NCBI RefSeq assembly: GCF_030064125.1
Contig: NZ_CP125957.1
Location: 4,954,501-5,018,500 of the forward strand
DNA: 64,000 bases
Direction: 5' to 3'
Source: Pseudomonas sp. G2-4
Lineage (GTDB): Bacteria; Pseudomonadota; Gammaproteobacteria; Pseudomonadales; Pseudomonadaceae
In this document: piece after piece, positions 1 to 8,888 of the stretch
How the letters are laid out: each line of letters opens with the position of its first letter
How positions within the stretch are numbered: the first letter of the stretch is position 1
Notes under the pieces: generated by a model
What the model saw: only the letters and a program-made list of their open reading frames with translations
Databases searched by the model: none
What the model was told of the DNA's origin: nothing
Position numbers and translations under genes: made by a program

Positions 1-306
1 CTGGGTCTTGGTGTTGTACTCGGTGATGATCACGAACGGATTGCTCTGGTCCAGCAGTCGACCGGAACCGGTCGCCATGGCCAGGTCGAGGATCGGGATA
101 GTCGCCCCCCGGATATTCGCTACGCCGCACACGACGGGATTGGACTTGGGCATCAGGGTCAGCTTAGGACATTGCAGCACCTCGCGGACCTTGAATACGT
201 TAATTCCATACAATTGCTGCCCATCGAGACGGAACAGCAACAGCTCCAGGCGATTCTGACCGACCAGCTGTGTACGCTGGTTTACCGAGTCCATTACTCC
301 CGCCAT
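1..306 (-). CDS. cheV: Chemotaxis protein CheV, N-terminal part (runs off the window)
   Basis: Only the first 102 residues are inside the window. They begin MAGVMDSVNQRTQLVGQNRL and form the start of a CheW-like domain (LLLFRLDGQQLYGINVFKVREV, then GVANIRGATIPILDLA). CheV proteins couple chemoreceptors to CheA through a CheW domain and carry a C-terminal receiver domain; that second domain would lie beyond base 1, so CheV rather than CheW is inferred from the divergent flgA neighbour, which is the usual Pseudomonas order. The gene is transcribed away from flgA, with 78 bp between the two starts that must hold both promoters. Confidence 0.85.
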   Translation of the reverse strand, partial: MAGVMDSVNQRTQLVGQNRLELLLFRLDGQQLYGINVFKVREVLQCPKLTLMPKSNPVVCGVANIRGATIPILDLAMATGSGRLLDQSNPFVIITEYNTKTQ

Positions 307-384
307 GCCCTGACTCCTACCTAACGCTAATGTGTCCGACGCGCATTCATCACTAAACGGCACGGGGCTTGCTATTCAACCGGC

Positions 385-1149
385 ATGAACGCACAAACGA
401 CATTTTCTCGACGCCTGAACACTCACTGCCGCCATTGGCTCGGTGCACTGTTGGCTGTCTGCCTGTTCACTTCGGGCGGTCCTGCCCTTGCGGCTGTTCC
501 GGTTACCTTGCCTGATCTCCTTATCGGCGTCACTCAGGGCTTTCTTGAATTCACCGTAGAAGACTATCTGGCTACCAGTCAAACCGAAGGTCGCTACGAA
601 ATCGAAGTCAATCAACTCGACCCGCGCCTGCGCATGCCAATGTGCGACAAGGAATTGACTGCGTCGCTGGAGAGCCCGGCCAGGCCCCTGGGCCGAGTCA
701 CAGTGAAGGTTCGTTGCGACAGCGCCGCGCCCTGGACGGTGTTCGTGCCCGCTCAAGTGCGCCTGTTCCGCGAAATTGTCACTACCACCCGTCCGCTCAA
801 GCGAGCCGGGATTGTCGAGCCTCAGGACGTAATGCTGCGGGAACGGGACATCAGCCAGATCACCCAGGGCTTCCTGACCTCCGTCGATCAGGCTATCGGA
901 CAGAAACTTGTCCGACCAATGGTCGCCGATCAGATCGTTACCCTGGTGCACCTGGAACAGGCCGAAGTGATCCGCAAGGGCGACCAAGTGGTCATCACCG
1001 CCCGCAGCGGGACCTTGGCCGTGCGGATGCCGGGCGAAGCCCTGTCCAAAGGCGGCATGCATGAACAGATCCGGGTAAAAAACCTCAATTCCCAACGCGT
1101 TATCAAAGCGCAGGTAATAGCCCCTGGCCAGGTGGAAGTGGCTATGTAG
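385..1149 (+). CDS. flgA: Flagellar P-ring assembly chaperone FlgA
   Basis: A 254-residue secreted protein. A basic N-terminus and hydrophobic stretch (LGALLAVCLF) lead to a signal-peptidase-like site near PALAA, then an N-terminal FlgA domain and a C-terminal SAF/beta-clip domain (FREIVTTTRPLKRAGIVEPQ onward). FlgA is a periplasmic chaperone needed for FlgI to polymerise into the flagellar P ring. The length fits proteobacterial FlgA. It is the first gene of flgA-flgM-flgN, with flgM 173 bp downstream behind its own sigma-28 promoter, so flgA is probably expressed earlier in the flagellar hierarchy than flgM. Confidence 0.92.
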   Translation: MNAQTTFSRRLNTHCRHWLGALLAVCLFTSGGPALAAVPVTLPDLLIGVTQGFLEFTVEDYLATSQTEGRYEIEVNQLDPRLRMPMCDKELTASLESPARPLGRVTVKVRCDSAAPWTVFVPAQVRLFREIVTTTRPLKRAGIVEPQDVMLRERDISQITQGFLTSVDQAIGQKLVRPMVADQIVTLVHLEQAEVIRKGDQVVITARSGTLAVRMPGEALSKGGMHEQIRVKNLNSQRVIKAQVIAPGQVEVAM

Positions 1150-1259
1150 CGATCGGGTAGAAATGGGCAGAGAGCTGGCGCTTGACCCGGGTGTTCCCTA
1201 GACTGTGCCTTACACAAAGGCAAGCGCAGACGTGCGCACGTTCATTGAATAAATGAGCC

Positions 1260-1286
1260 TAAAGTTTTTTTGGGGATGGCCGAAAA
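1260..1286 (+). promoter_or_regulatory. Sigma-28 (FliA) promoter of flgM
   Basis: TAAAGTTT at 1260-1267 and GCCGAAAA at 1279-1286 are separated by exactly 11 bp. This matches the flagellar sigma-28 consensus TAAAGTTT-N11-GCCGATAA with one difference in the -10 box. It lies 36 bp upstream of the flgM start codon, so flgM can be transcribed by the same sigma factor that FlgM inhibits, as in other polar flagellates. Confidence 0.8.
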
Positions 1287-1322
1287 CATGGCAAGCGTCC
1301 AAATACCCAGAGGTTTTTTACC

Positions 1323-1637
1323 ATGGTCATCGATTTCAATCGTCTAAACAGCTCTTCACCATTGACAGGCACTACGCGTCCCAAGGCCAGCCAGGAAACT
1401 GCCGAAGCCGACAAGTCCGTACCGGTCGAAAAGGCCAGCACTGTCAACAACGGGGAGTCGGTACACCTCAGCAATGAGGCTCAGCAGTTGCAGAAGGTCA
1501 CTGACAAGCTGCGCGATCAACCTGTCGTCGACAACGCCCGCGTGGCCGAGTTGAAAGCAGCAATCGCCGATGGCAGCTATACAGTCGATAGCAACCGCGT
1601 AGCCAGCAAACTGCTCAACTTCGAAGCCCAGCGCTAG
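1323..1637 (+). CDS. flgM: Anti-sigma-28 factor FlgM
   Basis: A 104-residue protein starting [20 protein letters not shown]. It has the disordered, polar N-terminal half typical of FlgM and a C-terminal FliA-binding helical region ([17 protein letters not shown], then [20 protein letters not shown] and a final ASKLLNFE helix). FlgM holds FliA inactive until the hook-basal body is complete and FlgM is exported through it. A sigma-28 promoter lies just upstream and an AGAGG ribosome-binding site precedes the ATG. flgN follows 47 bp downstream, the standard order. Confidence 0.93.
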   Translation: MVIDFNRLNSSSPLTGTTRPKASQETAEADKSVPVEKASTVNNGESVHLSNEAQQLQKVTDKLRDQPVVDNARVAELKAAIADGSYTVDSNRVASKLLNFEAQR

Positions 1638-1684
1638 GCCAACGCCAGCGCCAGGCTTTTGGACGCTAAGACCCAAGGCCAGCC

Positions 1685-2152
1685 ATGCACGACACTAATT
1701 TATTGCAACTGATTACCGACGACTTCGCTCCTGCGCAACAATTGCTGGAGTTGTTGCGGGCCGAATCACTGGCACTGCACGGTCGCGACATGCCCCTGCT
1801 GGAAACTATTCTGGCGCAGAAACAGGCATTGATCATTTTGCTCGATCAGCATGGCCGCAAGCGCAGCGAGATCCTCGCCAGCCTCAACCTGCCCGCCAAT
1901 AACAGCGGCCTTGAACAACTGGCCAGCCAGTCATCGGTTGGCGACCAACTGTTGTCCCAGAGCCAGGTGCTTAATGACCTGCTCGCCCAGTGCCAGGCCG
2001 CCAACGCGCGCAATGGCCAGTCGATCCAGACCCAGCAGGCCGCCACAGCCAACCAGTTGCGCATCCTCAATGGCGGCGAAATCCCGACGCTGTATGACGC
2101 CCGCGGCTCGACCGCCAGGATGGTAAAGCATCGCCCGCTCAGCCAGGCATGA
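1685..2152 (+). CDS. flgN: Flagellar export chaperone FlgN
   Basis: A 155-residue, mostly helical and leucine/glutamine-rich protein without membrane segments, matching FlgN family size. FlgN is the cytoplasmic export chaperone for the hook-filament junction proteins FlgK and FlgL. Recognition rests on position directly after flgM, length, the helical pattern (LLELLRAESLALHGRDMPLL) and a polar C-terminus (TLYDARGSTARMVKHRP). An AAGG ribosome-binding site is 7-10 bp upstream. It is probably cotranscribed with flgM. Confidence 0.88.
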   Translation: MHDTNLLQLITDDFAPAQQLLELLRAESLALHGRDMPLLETILAQKQALIILLDQHGRKRSEILASLNLPANNSGLEQLASQSSVGDQLLSQSQVLNDLLAQCQAANARNGQSIQTQQAATANQLRILNGGEIPTLYDARGSTARMVKHRPLSQA

Positions 2153-2244
2153 AACGAACAGTGCCTGCGCCCTATCAACGCGCGCCACATGCTGGCAAAA
2201 TGCTGGCTATTTGTAGTCGTATTTTGCCTGGAGATTGACCCACC

Positions 2245-2991
2245 GTGTTCAATGACTCAAACGCGGATGATGCTCCGCAGCCACCCATGGTCCTCACCAC
2301 GCCCCTGGAAATCGCCGGCAACCTGCGGATGCTGCAAGATAGCCACGACCCGCTGATCATTACCTTCCACGAACGCACCCAGCGCTTCCAGAGCTACCTG
2401 GTAAACGTCGATCGTGAGAGCAACACCATCTCCCTGGACGAAATGATCCCCCGGGACGGTGAACGCTTCCTGCTGGCGGGCGAACCGTTTCGTGTAGAAG
2501 GTTTTCATGACGGTGTACGTATCGCGTGGGAAAGCAACGGCCCCTTGACCATTGCCGAGTCCAGTGACGGTCGCTGCTACCGCGGTGCCATGCCCGATGA
2601 AGTGGTTTATCACCAACGCCGCAACGCCTTCCGTGCTGCCCTGAAACTGGCGCAACTGGTGGACGTCGAACTGGGCGGCGACAAGCTCAAGTCACCTGTA
2701 AACGGCAAGCTGCTGGATATTTCCGCCACCGGCTGCAAGTTGCGCTTTGAAGGCGACATTACGGCGCGCCTGCAATTGGGCCAAGTCTATGAGCGTTTCA
2801 TCGCAGCCCTGCCCTTTGGCAACATGATTGCGCCGGTTGAACTGCGTTACCTGCACTTCGAGGAAAGGATCAACACCACCTTCGCCGGAGTGCGCTTCCA
2901 CAATATCAGTGGCCTGGTGCAGCGCCAGGTCGAGCGTTTCGTCTACCAGTTGCAGCGCGAAGCCCGGCGTTTCGATAAAGACGACCTCTGA
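2245..2991 (+). CDS. ycgR: c-di-GMP-binding flagellar brake protein YcgR/FlgZ (PilZ domain)
   Basis: A 248-residue cytoplasmic protein. The N-terminal YcgR domain (about residues 20-125) is followed by a PilZ domain (about 126-245) with the c-di-GMP-binding RxxxR-type motif ([12 protein letters not shown]) and the D/NxSxxG motif ([13 protein letters not shown]). On binding c-di-GMP these proteins interact with the flagellar motor or stator and reduce swimming. The start is GTG with CTGGAG 9-16 bp upstream. It follows flgN in the order usual in Pseudomonas, where the protein is also called FlgZ. A strong hairpin terminator follows. Confidence 0.93.
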   Translation: MFNDSNADDAPQPPMVLTTPLEIAGNLRMLQDSHDPLIITFHERTQRFQSYLVNVDRESNTISLDEMIPRDGERFLLAGEPFRVEGFHDGVRIAWESNGPLTIAESSDGRCYRGAMPDEVVYHQRRNAFRAALKLAQLVDVELGGDKLKSPVNGKLLDISATGCKLRFEGDITARLQLGQVYERFIAALPFGNMIAPVELRYLHFEERINTTFAGVRFHNISGLVQRQVERFVYQLQREARRFDKDDL

Positions 2992-3008
2992 TCTGCTTCG
3001 CCCCCTAA

Positions 3009-3047
3009 AAAACGGGCAGTCCCTTGCGGCGACTGCCCGTTTTTTTA
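3009..3047. terminator. Bidirectional rho-independent terminator between ycgR and the MFS gene
   Basis: An inverted repeat AACGGGCAGTC / GACTGCCCGTT with a short loop is flanked by an A run on the left and a T run on the right, so it can end transcripts from both converging genes. It lies between the ycgR stop (2991) and the stop of the minus-strand permease (3056). Confidence 0.9.
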
Positions 3048-3055
3048 TGGCTGAC

Positions 3056-4429
3056 TCAAGGCCTAGCCTGAGTGAAATCGGGGCTCGTCGGCTCGTCGCT
3101 TGCCTCTTCAGCGGCAGCTTCCGCCATGACCGGCTCTTCGTCGACCGGCTCTTCCGTCGGCACAGGATCGACGTGCATCTGCTCCTGCACCACTTGTTCG
3201 TCCACCCGGGGATCGAGGCACGCCACCAGAGGCGAACTGGACATGCTGTCCGGCATCGCCACGTGATGCAGCGGTGCGTCGTCGACCTGGTGCAGGTTGG
3301 TCACCGCCTTCGGCCGGATTCGCCACACCAGCACCAAGGCGAAGAAGGCAAAAAAGGCATAGAGCATCTGGCTGCCGAACATTTTCATCAGCACCCCTGC
3401 TACCAGCGGTCCGATACTGGCGCCAACCCCATAGGTCACCAGCAGCATCGCGGTCAGGGATACCCTTCGATCAGCTTCGACGTGGTCATTGGAAAACGCC
3501 ACCGCCAGCGGATACAGGCAGAACTGCACCAGCGAACAGAAGAACCCCGCGACGAACAGCACCTCCAACGGCACCGTCGGCAGGATCGCCAGCGGCAGCG
3601 CACAGACCGTCAGGACCAGCGCAAAGCAGCGGATCAGCAGCGCCCGGTCATATCGATCGGACAGCCAGCCCAGGGGCCACTGAACCAGCAACCCAGCAAA
3701 GATGCAGCTACCCATGAACAGACCCACCTGCTCGGTCGACAGCCCCTGCTGAGAGGCATACAAAGGCGCCAGGCCATAGAACGAGCCGACGATCAGTCCC
3801 GAGCCCAGCACCGTACTCAATGACTGCGGCACGCGCTTGATGAAAAAGCGCGGCTCCATGGGCGCCGGATGCAGCGCCGCCGGGTGAATTCGCCGGGTCA
3901 ATGTCACCGGCACCAGACACAAGGCAAAGCACAGCGCCACCAGCATCAACAGCTCCAAGCCTAGGGCCGGGTGCATGACCAGGATCAGTTGACCGAGCAC
4001 CAGCCCCAGGTACGAAGCGATCATGTAGCCGCTGAATACCGCCCCGCGCTGTTTGGCATCGGCCTGCTCGTTGAGCCAGCTCTCGATGACCATGTACTGG
4101 CACATCATGCCGAGACCGACAATCATCCGCAGCACAATCCAGGCTGGCAGCCAGTTCACCAGGCCATGGCCCAGCACCGCCGCACCGACGATCCCGGCGC
4201 AGGCTGAATAGGCACGGATATGCCCGACCCGGGCAATCAACCGATGGCCGATCTTGCCGCCCAGCACCAAGCCGAAATAGTTGGCGGCCATCAGCGCACC
4301 GACCCACAAACTGTCTACGTGGTCGGCGGCCAGACGCAAGGCCAGGTAAGTACTCAAGAGGCCGGAGCCGATCAACATCATCAGCGAGGCGAAATAAAGC
4401 GCTCGAAAAGGTTTCCAGATTTGGCGCAT
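3056..4429 (-). CDS. Major facilitator superfamily transporter (YcaD-like)
   Basis: A 457-residue protein with about 12 hydrophobic segments from residue 10 to 390. It shows the MFS loop 2-3 signature (GGKIGHRLIARVGHIRAY) and its mid-protein counterpart (GWLSDRYDRALL). It resembles the YcaD-type subgroup of drug/metabolite exporters, but no substrate can be read from the sequence. After the last membrane segment there is an unusual ~65-residue acidic tail rich in E, V and P. It converges with ycgR at a shared terminator and is followed upstream by a ligase gene in the same direction (68 bp gap), which may or may not be functionally linked. Confidence 0.85.
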   Translation of the reverse strand: MRQIWKPFRALYFASLMMLIGSGLLSTYLALRLAADHVDSLWVGALMAANYFGLVLGGKIGHRLIARVGHIRAYSACAGIVGAAVLGHGLVNWLPAWIVLRMIVGLGMMCQYMVIESWLNEQADAKQRGAVFSGYMIASYLGLVLGQLILVMHPALGLELLMLVALCFALCLVPVTLTRRIHPAALHPAPMEPRFFIKRVPQSLSTVLGSGLIVGSFYGLAPLYASQQGLSTEQVGLFMGSCIFAGLLVQWPLGWLSDRYDRALLIRCFALVLTVCALPLAILPTVPLEVLFVAGFFCSLVQFCLYPLAVAFSNDHVEADRRVSLTAMLLVTYGVGASIGPLVAGVLMKMFGSQMLYAFFAFFALVLVWRIRPKAVTNLHQVDDAPLHHVAMPDSMSSSPLVACLDPRVDEQVVQEQMHVDPVPTEEPVDEEPVMAEAAAEEASDEPTSPDFTQARP

Positions 4430-4497
4430 CGGCGTTCCGAGCGGCTCCTTGAGGTAAGTAGGGCTATCGTTGACGATAGCCCGAATGCGACGGTTCG

Positions 4498-5841
4498 TTA
4501 TGCCTGGGCCGCTAGTACACGCCGTTCCCAGGGCGTGATTTCATCAAAGAAACTGGTCAGTTCCAGGGTCTTCGAAGCGATGTAGCCTTCGATGAACTCC
4601 GCCCCGAACAGTTCCTTCGCCAAATGACTACGCTTCAGACGCTCCAGGGCAGCGTGCAAGGTACATGGCAGCGACAGATTATCTGGCACTTCGAATTCAC
4701 CCTGGATCGCCGCACTCGGTTCCAGGCGATTTTCAATGCCGTGGAGCCCGGCGGCCAGGCTGGCGGCAATCGCCAGGTAGGGGTTGGCATCCGCCCCGGG
4801 TAAACGGTTCTCGACCCGACGGGCCGCCGGCGAACTGGCGGGGATGCGCAAGCCGGCCGAACGATTGTCATGGGACCAACAGGCATTGTTCGGTGACGCA
4901 AACGGATGACACAGGCGCTGGTAGGAATTCACGTTCGGCGCGAACAGCGCCGTGAAATCCGCCATGCCAGCCTGCTGCCCGCCGATGAAATGCCTGAAGG
5001 CCGCAGTCGGTTCGCCCGCGGCGTCGCTGAACACGTTGCGACCGCTGTCCAGCTCGACAACGCTCTGGTGGATATGCATCGAACTGCACGGTGTATGGGC
5101 CAAGGGCTTGGCCATGCAAACCACGGTCAGGCCATGCTTGAGCGCCACTTCCTTGAGCAGGTGCTTGAACAGGAATGTCTGGTCGGCCAACAACAGAGGG
5201 TCGCCGTGAAGCAGATTGATCTCGAACTGGCTCACGCCCATTTCATGCATGAACGTGTCGCGGGGCAAACCCAGCGCCGCCATGCATTCGTAAACCTCAC
5301 TGAAAAACGGTCGCAGGCCGTTGTTGGAGCTGATGCTGAACGCCGAGTGGCCGTCCTCGCGCCGTCCATCCAGGCCTACCGGCGGTAGGAATGGCTGGGT
5401 CGGGTCCGGGTTGGGCGCGAACACGAAGAACTCCAGCTCGGTGGCCACGACCGGCGCCAGGCCAAGGGCTGCATAGCGAGCGATAACGGTCTTGAGTTGG
5501 CCGCGAGTGGAAAGTCGTGAGCTTTCGCCGGTCAGTTCATCGGCATCGCAAATCGCCAGGGCACGCGGCTGTTGGCTCCAAGGCAGGCGGTGAATCTGTT
5601 TCGGATCGGCCACCATCGCCAGGTCGCCGTCGTCACTGCCATAAAAACGCGACGGCGGATAACCGCCCATGATGCATTGCAGCAGCACCCCTCGCGCCAT
5701 CTGCAACCGCCGACCTTCGAGGAAACCCTCGGCCGTCATCACCTTGCCGCGCGGCACACCATTCAAATCCGGCGTAACACATTCAATCTCATCAATGCCC
5801 GTCAGTCGCTGCGCGAGTGAACGCTGGCCATCGGTCGTCAT
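4498..5841 (-). CDS. Glutamine synthetase family ligase (gamma-glutamylpolyamine synthetase-like)
   Basis: 447 residues from the ATG at 5841 (MTTDGQRSLAQRL); a longer open frame upstream is not needed. It has the glutamine-synthetase fold: beta-grasp start (VTPDLNGVPRGKVM), first metal-binding glutamate region (VATELEFFVF), VSQFEINL, the HIHQS segment, and the C-terminal ATP/glutamate-binding region NRSAGLRIP...RVENRLPGADANPY. Residues around the substrate site resemble PuuA/PauA enzymes that glutamylate putrescine and other amines with ATP, rather than GlnA. The exact amine cannot be told. No other polyamine genes are adjacent. Confidence 0.85.
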   Translation of the reverse strand: MTTDGQRSLAQRLTGIDEIECVTPDLNGVPRGKVMTAEGFLEGRRLQMARGVLLQCIMGGYPPSRFYGSDDGDLAMVADPKQIHRLPWSQQPRALAICDADELTGESSRLSTRGQLKTVIARYAALGLAPVVATELEFFVFAPNPDPTQPFLPPVGLDGRREDGHSAFSISSNNGLRPFFSEVYECMAALGLPRDTFMHEMGVSQFEINLLHGDPLLLADQTFLFKHLLKEVALKHGLTVVCMAKPLAHTPCSSMHIHQSVVELDSGRNVFSDAAGEPTAAFRHFIGGQQAGMADFTALFAPNVNSYQRLCHPFASPNNACWSHDNRSAGLRIPASSPAARRVENRLPGADANPYLAIAASLAAGLHGIENRLEPSAAIQGEFEVPDNLSLPCTLHAALERLKRSHLAKELFGAEFIEGYIASKTLELTSFFDEITPWERRVLAAQA

Positions 5842-5956
5842 GACGCAATCCTTGTTATGTGCGAGCCGCGAACGGCAACCCGTACAAAATAGGCTTCGGC
5901 TGTTCGGAATATCAAGCACCCCAAGACAATAAAACCTTCAGGGAAGTACATGCACC

Positions 5957-6045
5957 TGTGGGAGCGAGCTTGCTCGCGATAGCGTCAGGTCGGCCAATAT
6001 TGAATTGACTGATGCACCGTTATCGCGAGCAAGCTCGCTCCCACA
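5957..6045. repeat. REPIN-type inverted repeat pair
   Basis: A core TGTGGGAGCGAGCTTGCTCG followed about 45 bp later by its reverse complement (CGAGCAAGCTCGCTCCCACA). The same pair recurs at 52654, 53589, 56476, 60243 and 61803 in this window. It is the typical Pseudomonas REP doublet and here sits between the ligase and histidine kinase genes. Confidence 0.92.
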
Positions 6046-6082
6046 AGGTTTAGTGTTGATGGAACTTTGGCGCAGCGCAGGT

Positions 6083-6775
6083 TCAGGGCAGATAAAGCCG
6101 GAACACCCCACCGCCGAGCACGCCGCCATTGGCAATCTCGGTACGCCCGCATAAACCGCCACGCTGATGCAGCCCGGCAATCCGAGCTGCAAAGTACAAG
6201 CCCAGCCCCGTGCTGCCACTGCTGTGGTTGATGCCCTGCACATACTCGGCCTGACGTTCGATCATCTCAGGCGGATAACCTTCGCCGTCATCATTGATGG
6301 TCAGCACCAGTTGCCCAGCCTCATCGCTCGCACTGATCAGCAACGTTTGGCGCGCATGGCGAATCGCATTGTTGATGCTGTTATCGAGCACCGAAGCGAT
6401 CAGCTCGCGGTCGAAAAAGCCCAAGGGACTGAGCGGATCGACTTCGTAGGTGGCCATGATCCCGCGGCTACGAAACACCTCCTGATGGCCAGCCAGTTGC
6501 GCCTCGATGAAGTCATCCAGCTCATGGTAGGCCGGATGCAACGGCAACTGGTTGACCCCCAGCTTGTACAACCCCAGCAATTGCACCAGCAAACCGTTGA
6601 GGTGGGCGAACTCGAACTCCATGACGCCCTGCTCCGAGCCCTGCCGCTCGGGGTCGGGCAATCGCTCGAGCCATTGCGTATGCGCCTGCATGAGCAAGGT
6701 CAGGGAGTTCTTCATGTCGTGCACGGTAGACGCGATCACCGTGGAGAAATCGAGTGCCTGTTCGCTATCATTCAT
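6083..6775 (-). CDS. Sensor histidine kinase without membrane segments
   Basis: 230 residues from the ATG at 6775 (MNDSEQALDFSTVI). A phosphoacceptor helix carries HDMKNSLT; the HATPase domain has an N box (LDNSINNAIRHA), G1 (INDDGEGYP) and G2 (STGLGLYFAARI). There is no transmembrane or sensory domain, so it is a short cytoplasmic kinase that probably takes its signal from a partner. Its start overlaps the end of the upstream receiver-TPR gene by 8 bp, so the two are translationally coupled and very likely a cognate pair. Confidence 0.88.
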   Translation of the reverse strand: MNDSEQALDFSTVIASTVHDMKNSLTLLMQAHTQWLERLPDPERQGSEQGVMEFEFAHLNGLLVQLLGLYKLGVNQLPLHPAYHELDDFIEAQLAGHQEVFRSRGIMATYEVDPLSPLGFFDRELIASVLDNSINNAIRHARQTLLISASDEAGQLVLTINDDGEGYPPEMIERQAEYVQGINHSSGSTGLGLYFAARIAGLHQRGGLCGRTEIANGGVLGGGVFRLYLP

Positions 6776-8375
6776 CGCCAAATGCCTTGCTTCGCAGTTT
6801 CTGATAACGCGCAAAACGCGCATCGGTATCGGGCATCATGCCCACCAGTTTCAGGCAGGCGCGGCATTCCTGCAGCAGCTCCGATTCCACGCTGGTATCG
6901 GTGCCATGCAGCAGTGACTGCGCCATGTTCAGGGCAATACTGATGTTCTTCGGTTGCATCTTCAGGGCACGGCGGAACAGCTCCCGCGCTTCCGGCAAGG
7001 CGCCAGTCTTGTAGACGCGCACGCCTTCGCGATTCAGTTCGGCGGCGGCATTGCCTTGATTGAGGATGTTCGGATCATCGGTCAGCTTGGCGATGCCTTG
7101 CATCACCGTCGGGTCGTCGCCGTAGATTTCCGCGCAGTTCTTGAGCATCGATTCGCCGGCACTGGCCTGACCGAGCATTTGCAGCTGCTTGGCCACCAGC
7201 AACGCGGCTTCGGCACTCATGAACTGCTCCATGCCGTCGAGGCGCTGCATGGCTTGTTCGGTGAGCTTTTCGGCGGTTTCGGCGTCATTGAGCAGCAGGC
7301 TCGTGGCCTTCATCAGCCGCGCCCGCACCTGCAGTCCCGGATCGTTGAGGTTTTCTTTCGCCACGGCGCTGAGGGTCGTATTGATCTCCAGCCGGGTGCG
7401 GGTATCCAGGCCTTTCTCGCTACCCTTGCTGATCAGCGCATGGGCCAGCCCGAGGTTGCTTTCCGGATCCTTGAAGCGCGACTGCGCGCCCTGCCCGACC
7501 GCCTGGCGATAGGCCTTGGACGCTGTTTCGTAATCCTCGTTGGTCATCGCCAGCTTGCCCAACAGCGATTGCCGACGCACCGCCAGTGGCGACAGGCGCA
7601 CGGCTTCTTCCAACACGTGCTGCGCTTGTTTCGTGTCGCCTTCGGCCACCAGTACTTCGGCCATGCCGTCGTACAACGCGGGCATCATCGGAAATACTTT
7701 CAAGGCCTTTTCAAAAACGGCCTTGGCTTGCCCCACCTGCCCGCGCTTGAACATCAATTTGCCCAGGCCGACATAGGCCCACGGCAACGGTCGATCGGCC
7801 AGGATGGTGTTGTACAGGCGCTCCAGGGCTTCGTTCTGATTCAGGTCGCGCAGCGCATCGGCCCGGTAACGCAGACACAACGGCCCGTAGCGCGGATCCT
7901 GCTTGCACAGTGCGATGCAGGCGTTGAGCACTTCCATCGGCTTGCCCCGATCGAGGGCTTGCAGGATCGGCTTGAGCAAAGTCTTGCGCTGCTCGAGTCG
8001 CTCCAGCCGCTGAGCCAGGCCGGAGCGATTGAACGGTTTGGTCAGGTACGCATCGGGTTCGTGTTCAAGGGCACTGAGCACCATCGCCTGGCTGCTTTCA
8101 GCCGTCACCATGAGAAACACACTTTCATGGCTGATCAGCTTCTCGACCATCAGGTCTTCCAGCACCTGCTGGCCGTTCTTGCGGCCATCACCCAGGTGAT
8201 AATCCTGCAAAATAAAGTCATAGCGCTTCTGCGAGCACATGCGCAGCGCCACTTCACCGGTGTCAGCGGTGTCCACATCCTTGACGCCCAGCTCACGCAA
8301 CATGGACCGAACGGAGCTGCGGAAATCCGAAAAATCATCGACGATCAGAAAACTTTTTTGGTGGTACGCCAGCAT
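6768..8375 (-). CDS. Response regulator: receiver domain plus TPR repeats
   Basis: 535 residues from the ATG at 8375 (MLAYHQKSFLIVDD). An N-terminal receiver domain (about residues 8-125) has the acidic pair VDDFSDF, the phospho-aspartate in FILQDYHLGDG, and the conserved lysine in AYLTKPFN. The rest is a solenoid of tetratricopeptide repeats (for example AYVGLGKLMFKRGQVGQAKA and ALYDGMAEVLVAEGDTKQAQ). With no DNA-binding output domain it should act through protein contacts. The downstream kinase overlaps its end. Function is unknown. Confidence 0.88.
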   Translation of the reverse strand: MLAYHQKSFLIVDDFSDFRSSVRSMLRELGVKDVDTADTGEVALRMCSQKRYDFILQDYHLGDGRKNGQQVLEDLMVEKLISHESVFLMVTAESSQAMVLSALEHEPDAYLTKPFNRSGLAQRLERLEQRKTLLKPILQALDRGKPMEVLNACIALCKQDPRYGPLCLRYRADALRDLNQNEALERLYNTILADRPLPWAYVGLGKLMFKRGQVGQAKAVFEKALKVFPMMPALYDGMAEVLVAEGDTKQAQHVLEEAVRLSPLAVRRQSLLGKLAMTNEDYETASKAYRQAVGQGAQSRFKDPESNLGLAHALISKGSEKGLDTRTRLEINTTLSAVAKENLNDPGLQVRARLMKATSLLLNDAETAEKLTEQAMQRLDGMEQFMSAEAALLVAKQLQMLGQASAGESMLKNCAEIYGDDPTVMQGIAKLTDDPNILNQGNAAAELNREGVRVYKTGALPEARELFRRALKMQPKNISIALNMAQSLLHGTDTSVESELLQECRACLKLVGMMPDTDARFARYQKLRSKAFGDE

Positions 8376-8429
8376 CGAGGATGTCCAGGCAAGTAAGAAG
8401 ATAACCCAATGGCAAAACAACGAAACGCC

Positions 8430-8515
8430 GTGTCACAGCCCGGTGTGGCGCGCAGATGATAGCCACCAGCTACTCACGAGCAAGGGTTTTCCAAACCTCT
8501 TGCTCTGGCTGTGTC
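8430..8515. other. Structured intergenic region (nested hairpins), possible small RNA
   Basis: The stretch 8376-8738 has no convincing gene. Inside it, CACAGCC (8433-8439) pairs with GGCTGTG (8507-8513). The enclosed segment holds GTGGC/GCCAC (8444-8465) and a strong stem GAGCAAGGGTTT...AAACC-CTTGCTC (8478-8505). This is a three-stem arrangement that could fold from either strand. An 80-codon open frame runs across it on the minus strand, but its composition does not look coding. Confidence 0.3.
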
Positions 8516-8738
8516 GTGGCGCACATTGCGAGCCGTTTCCGCGCGCCGAAACGCTGGAGAAACCAGGGCTCATCAGGGTATCGGCAGGAAATGGCGTTCC
8601 GTTAAGAGATTGTGCGGACAGGTTCCGGGACCTATCGGCTACCTGTCGGGCATAGAACAGTTGGACCGGGGACATGGTTAACCTGTGCCTGGTCGTGAAC
8701 TTGAACAGGATGGTTGGGCGGTTCAGCTTTTAATAAAG

Positions 8739-8834
8739 AGCTGTCGAGCGAAGCGAGGCTGCGATCCTTTGATCTTCGCCTGAAATTCAACTTTCAGGAG
8801 AAAGACCGCAGCCTGGCTTCGCTCGACCGCTCCT
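8739..8834. repeat. Imperfect long inverted repeat (Pseudomonas intergenic element)
   Basis: AGCTGTCGAGCGAAGCGAGG CTGCGAT on the left pairs imperfectly with the right arm GACCGCAGCCTGGCTTCGCTCGACCGCTCCTAC around a central TTTGATCTTC...segment. This layout (GAGCTGTCGAG...CTCGACAGCTC with CTGCGATC/GATCGCAG inside) is a familiar dispersed Pseudomonas intergenic repeat, distinct from the REPIN family elsewhere in the window. Confidence 0.6.
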
Positions 8835-8838
8835 ACCC

Positions 8839-8880
8839 AAAAGCGGATTTGATCGGTCAACATTGATCAAATCCGCTTTT
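8839..8880 (-). terminator. Rho-independent terminator of the DUF6124-type gene
   Basis: A perfect 16-bp stem AAAAGCGGATTTGATC / GATCAAATCCGCTTTT with a 10-nt loop lies 8 bp beyond the stop codon of the minus-strand gene and ends in TTTT on that strand. Confidence 0.8.
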
Positions 8881-8888
8881 CTCAGCAC

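Noticed and set aside
8433..8675. An 80-codon minus-strand open frame between the regulator and the DUF6124 gene
   Set aside because: Overlaps a structured region; composition not convincing and no ribosome-binding site.
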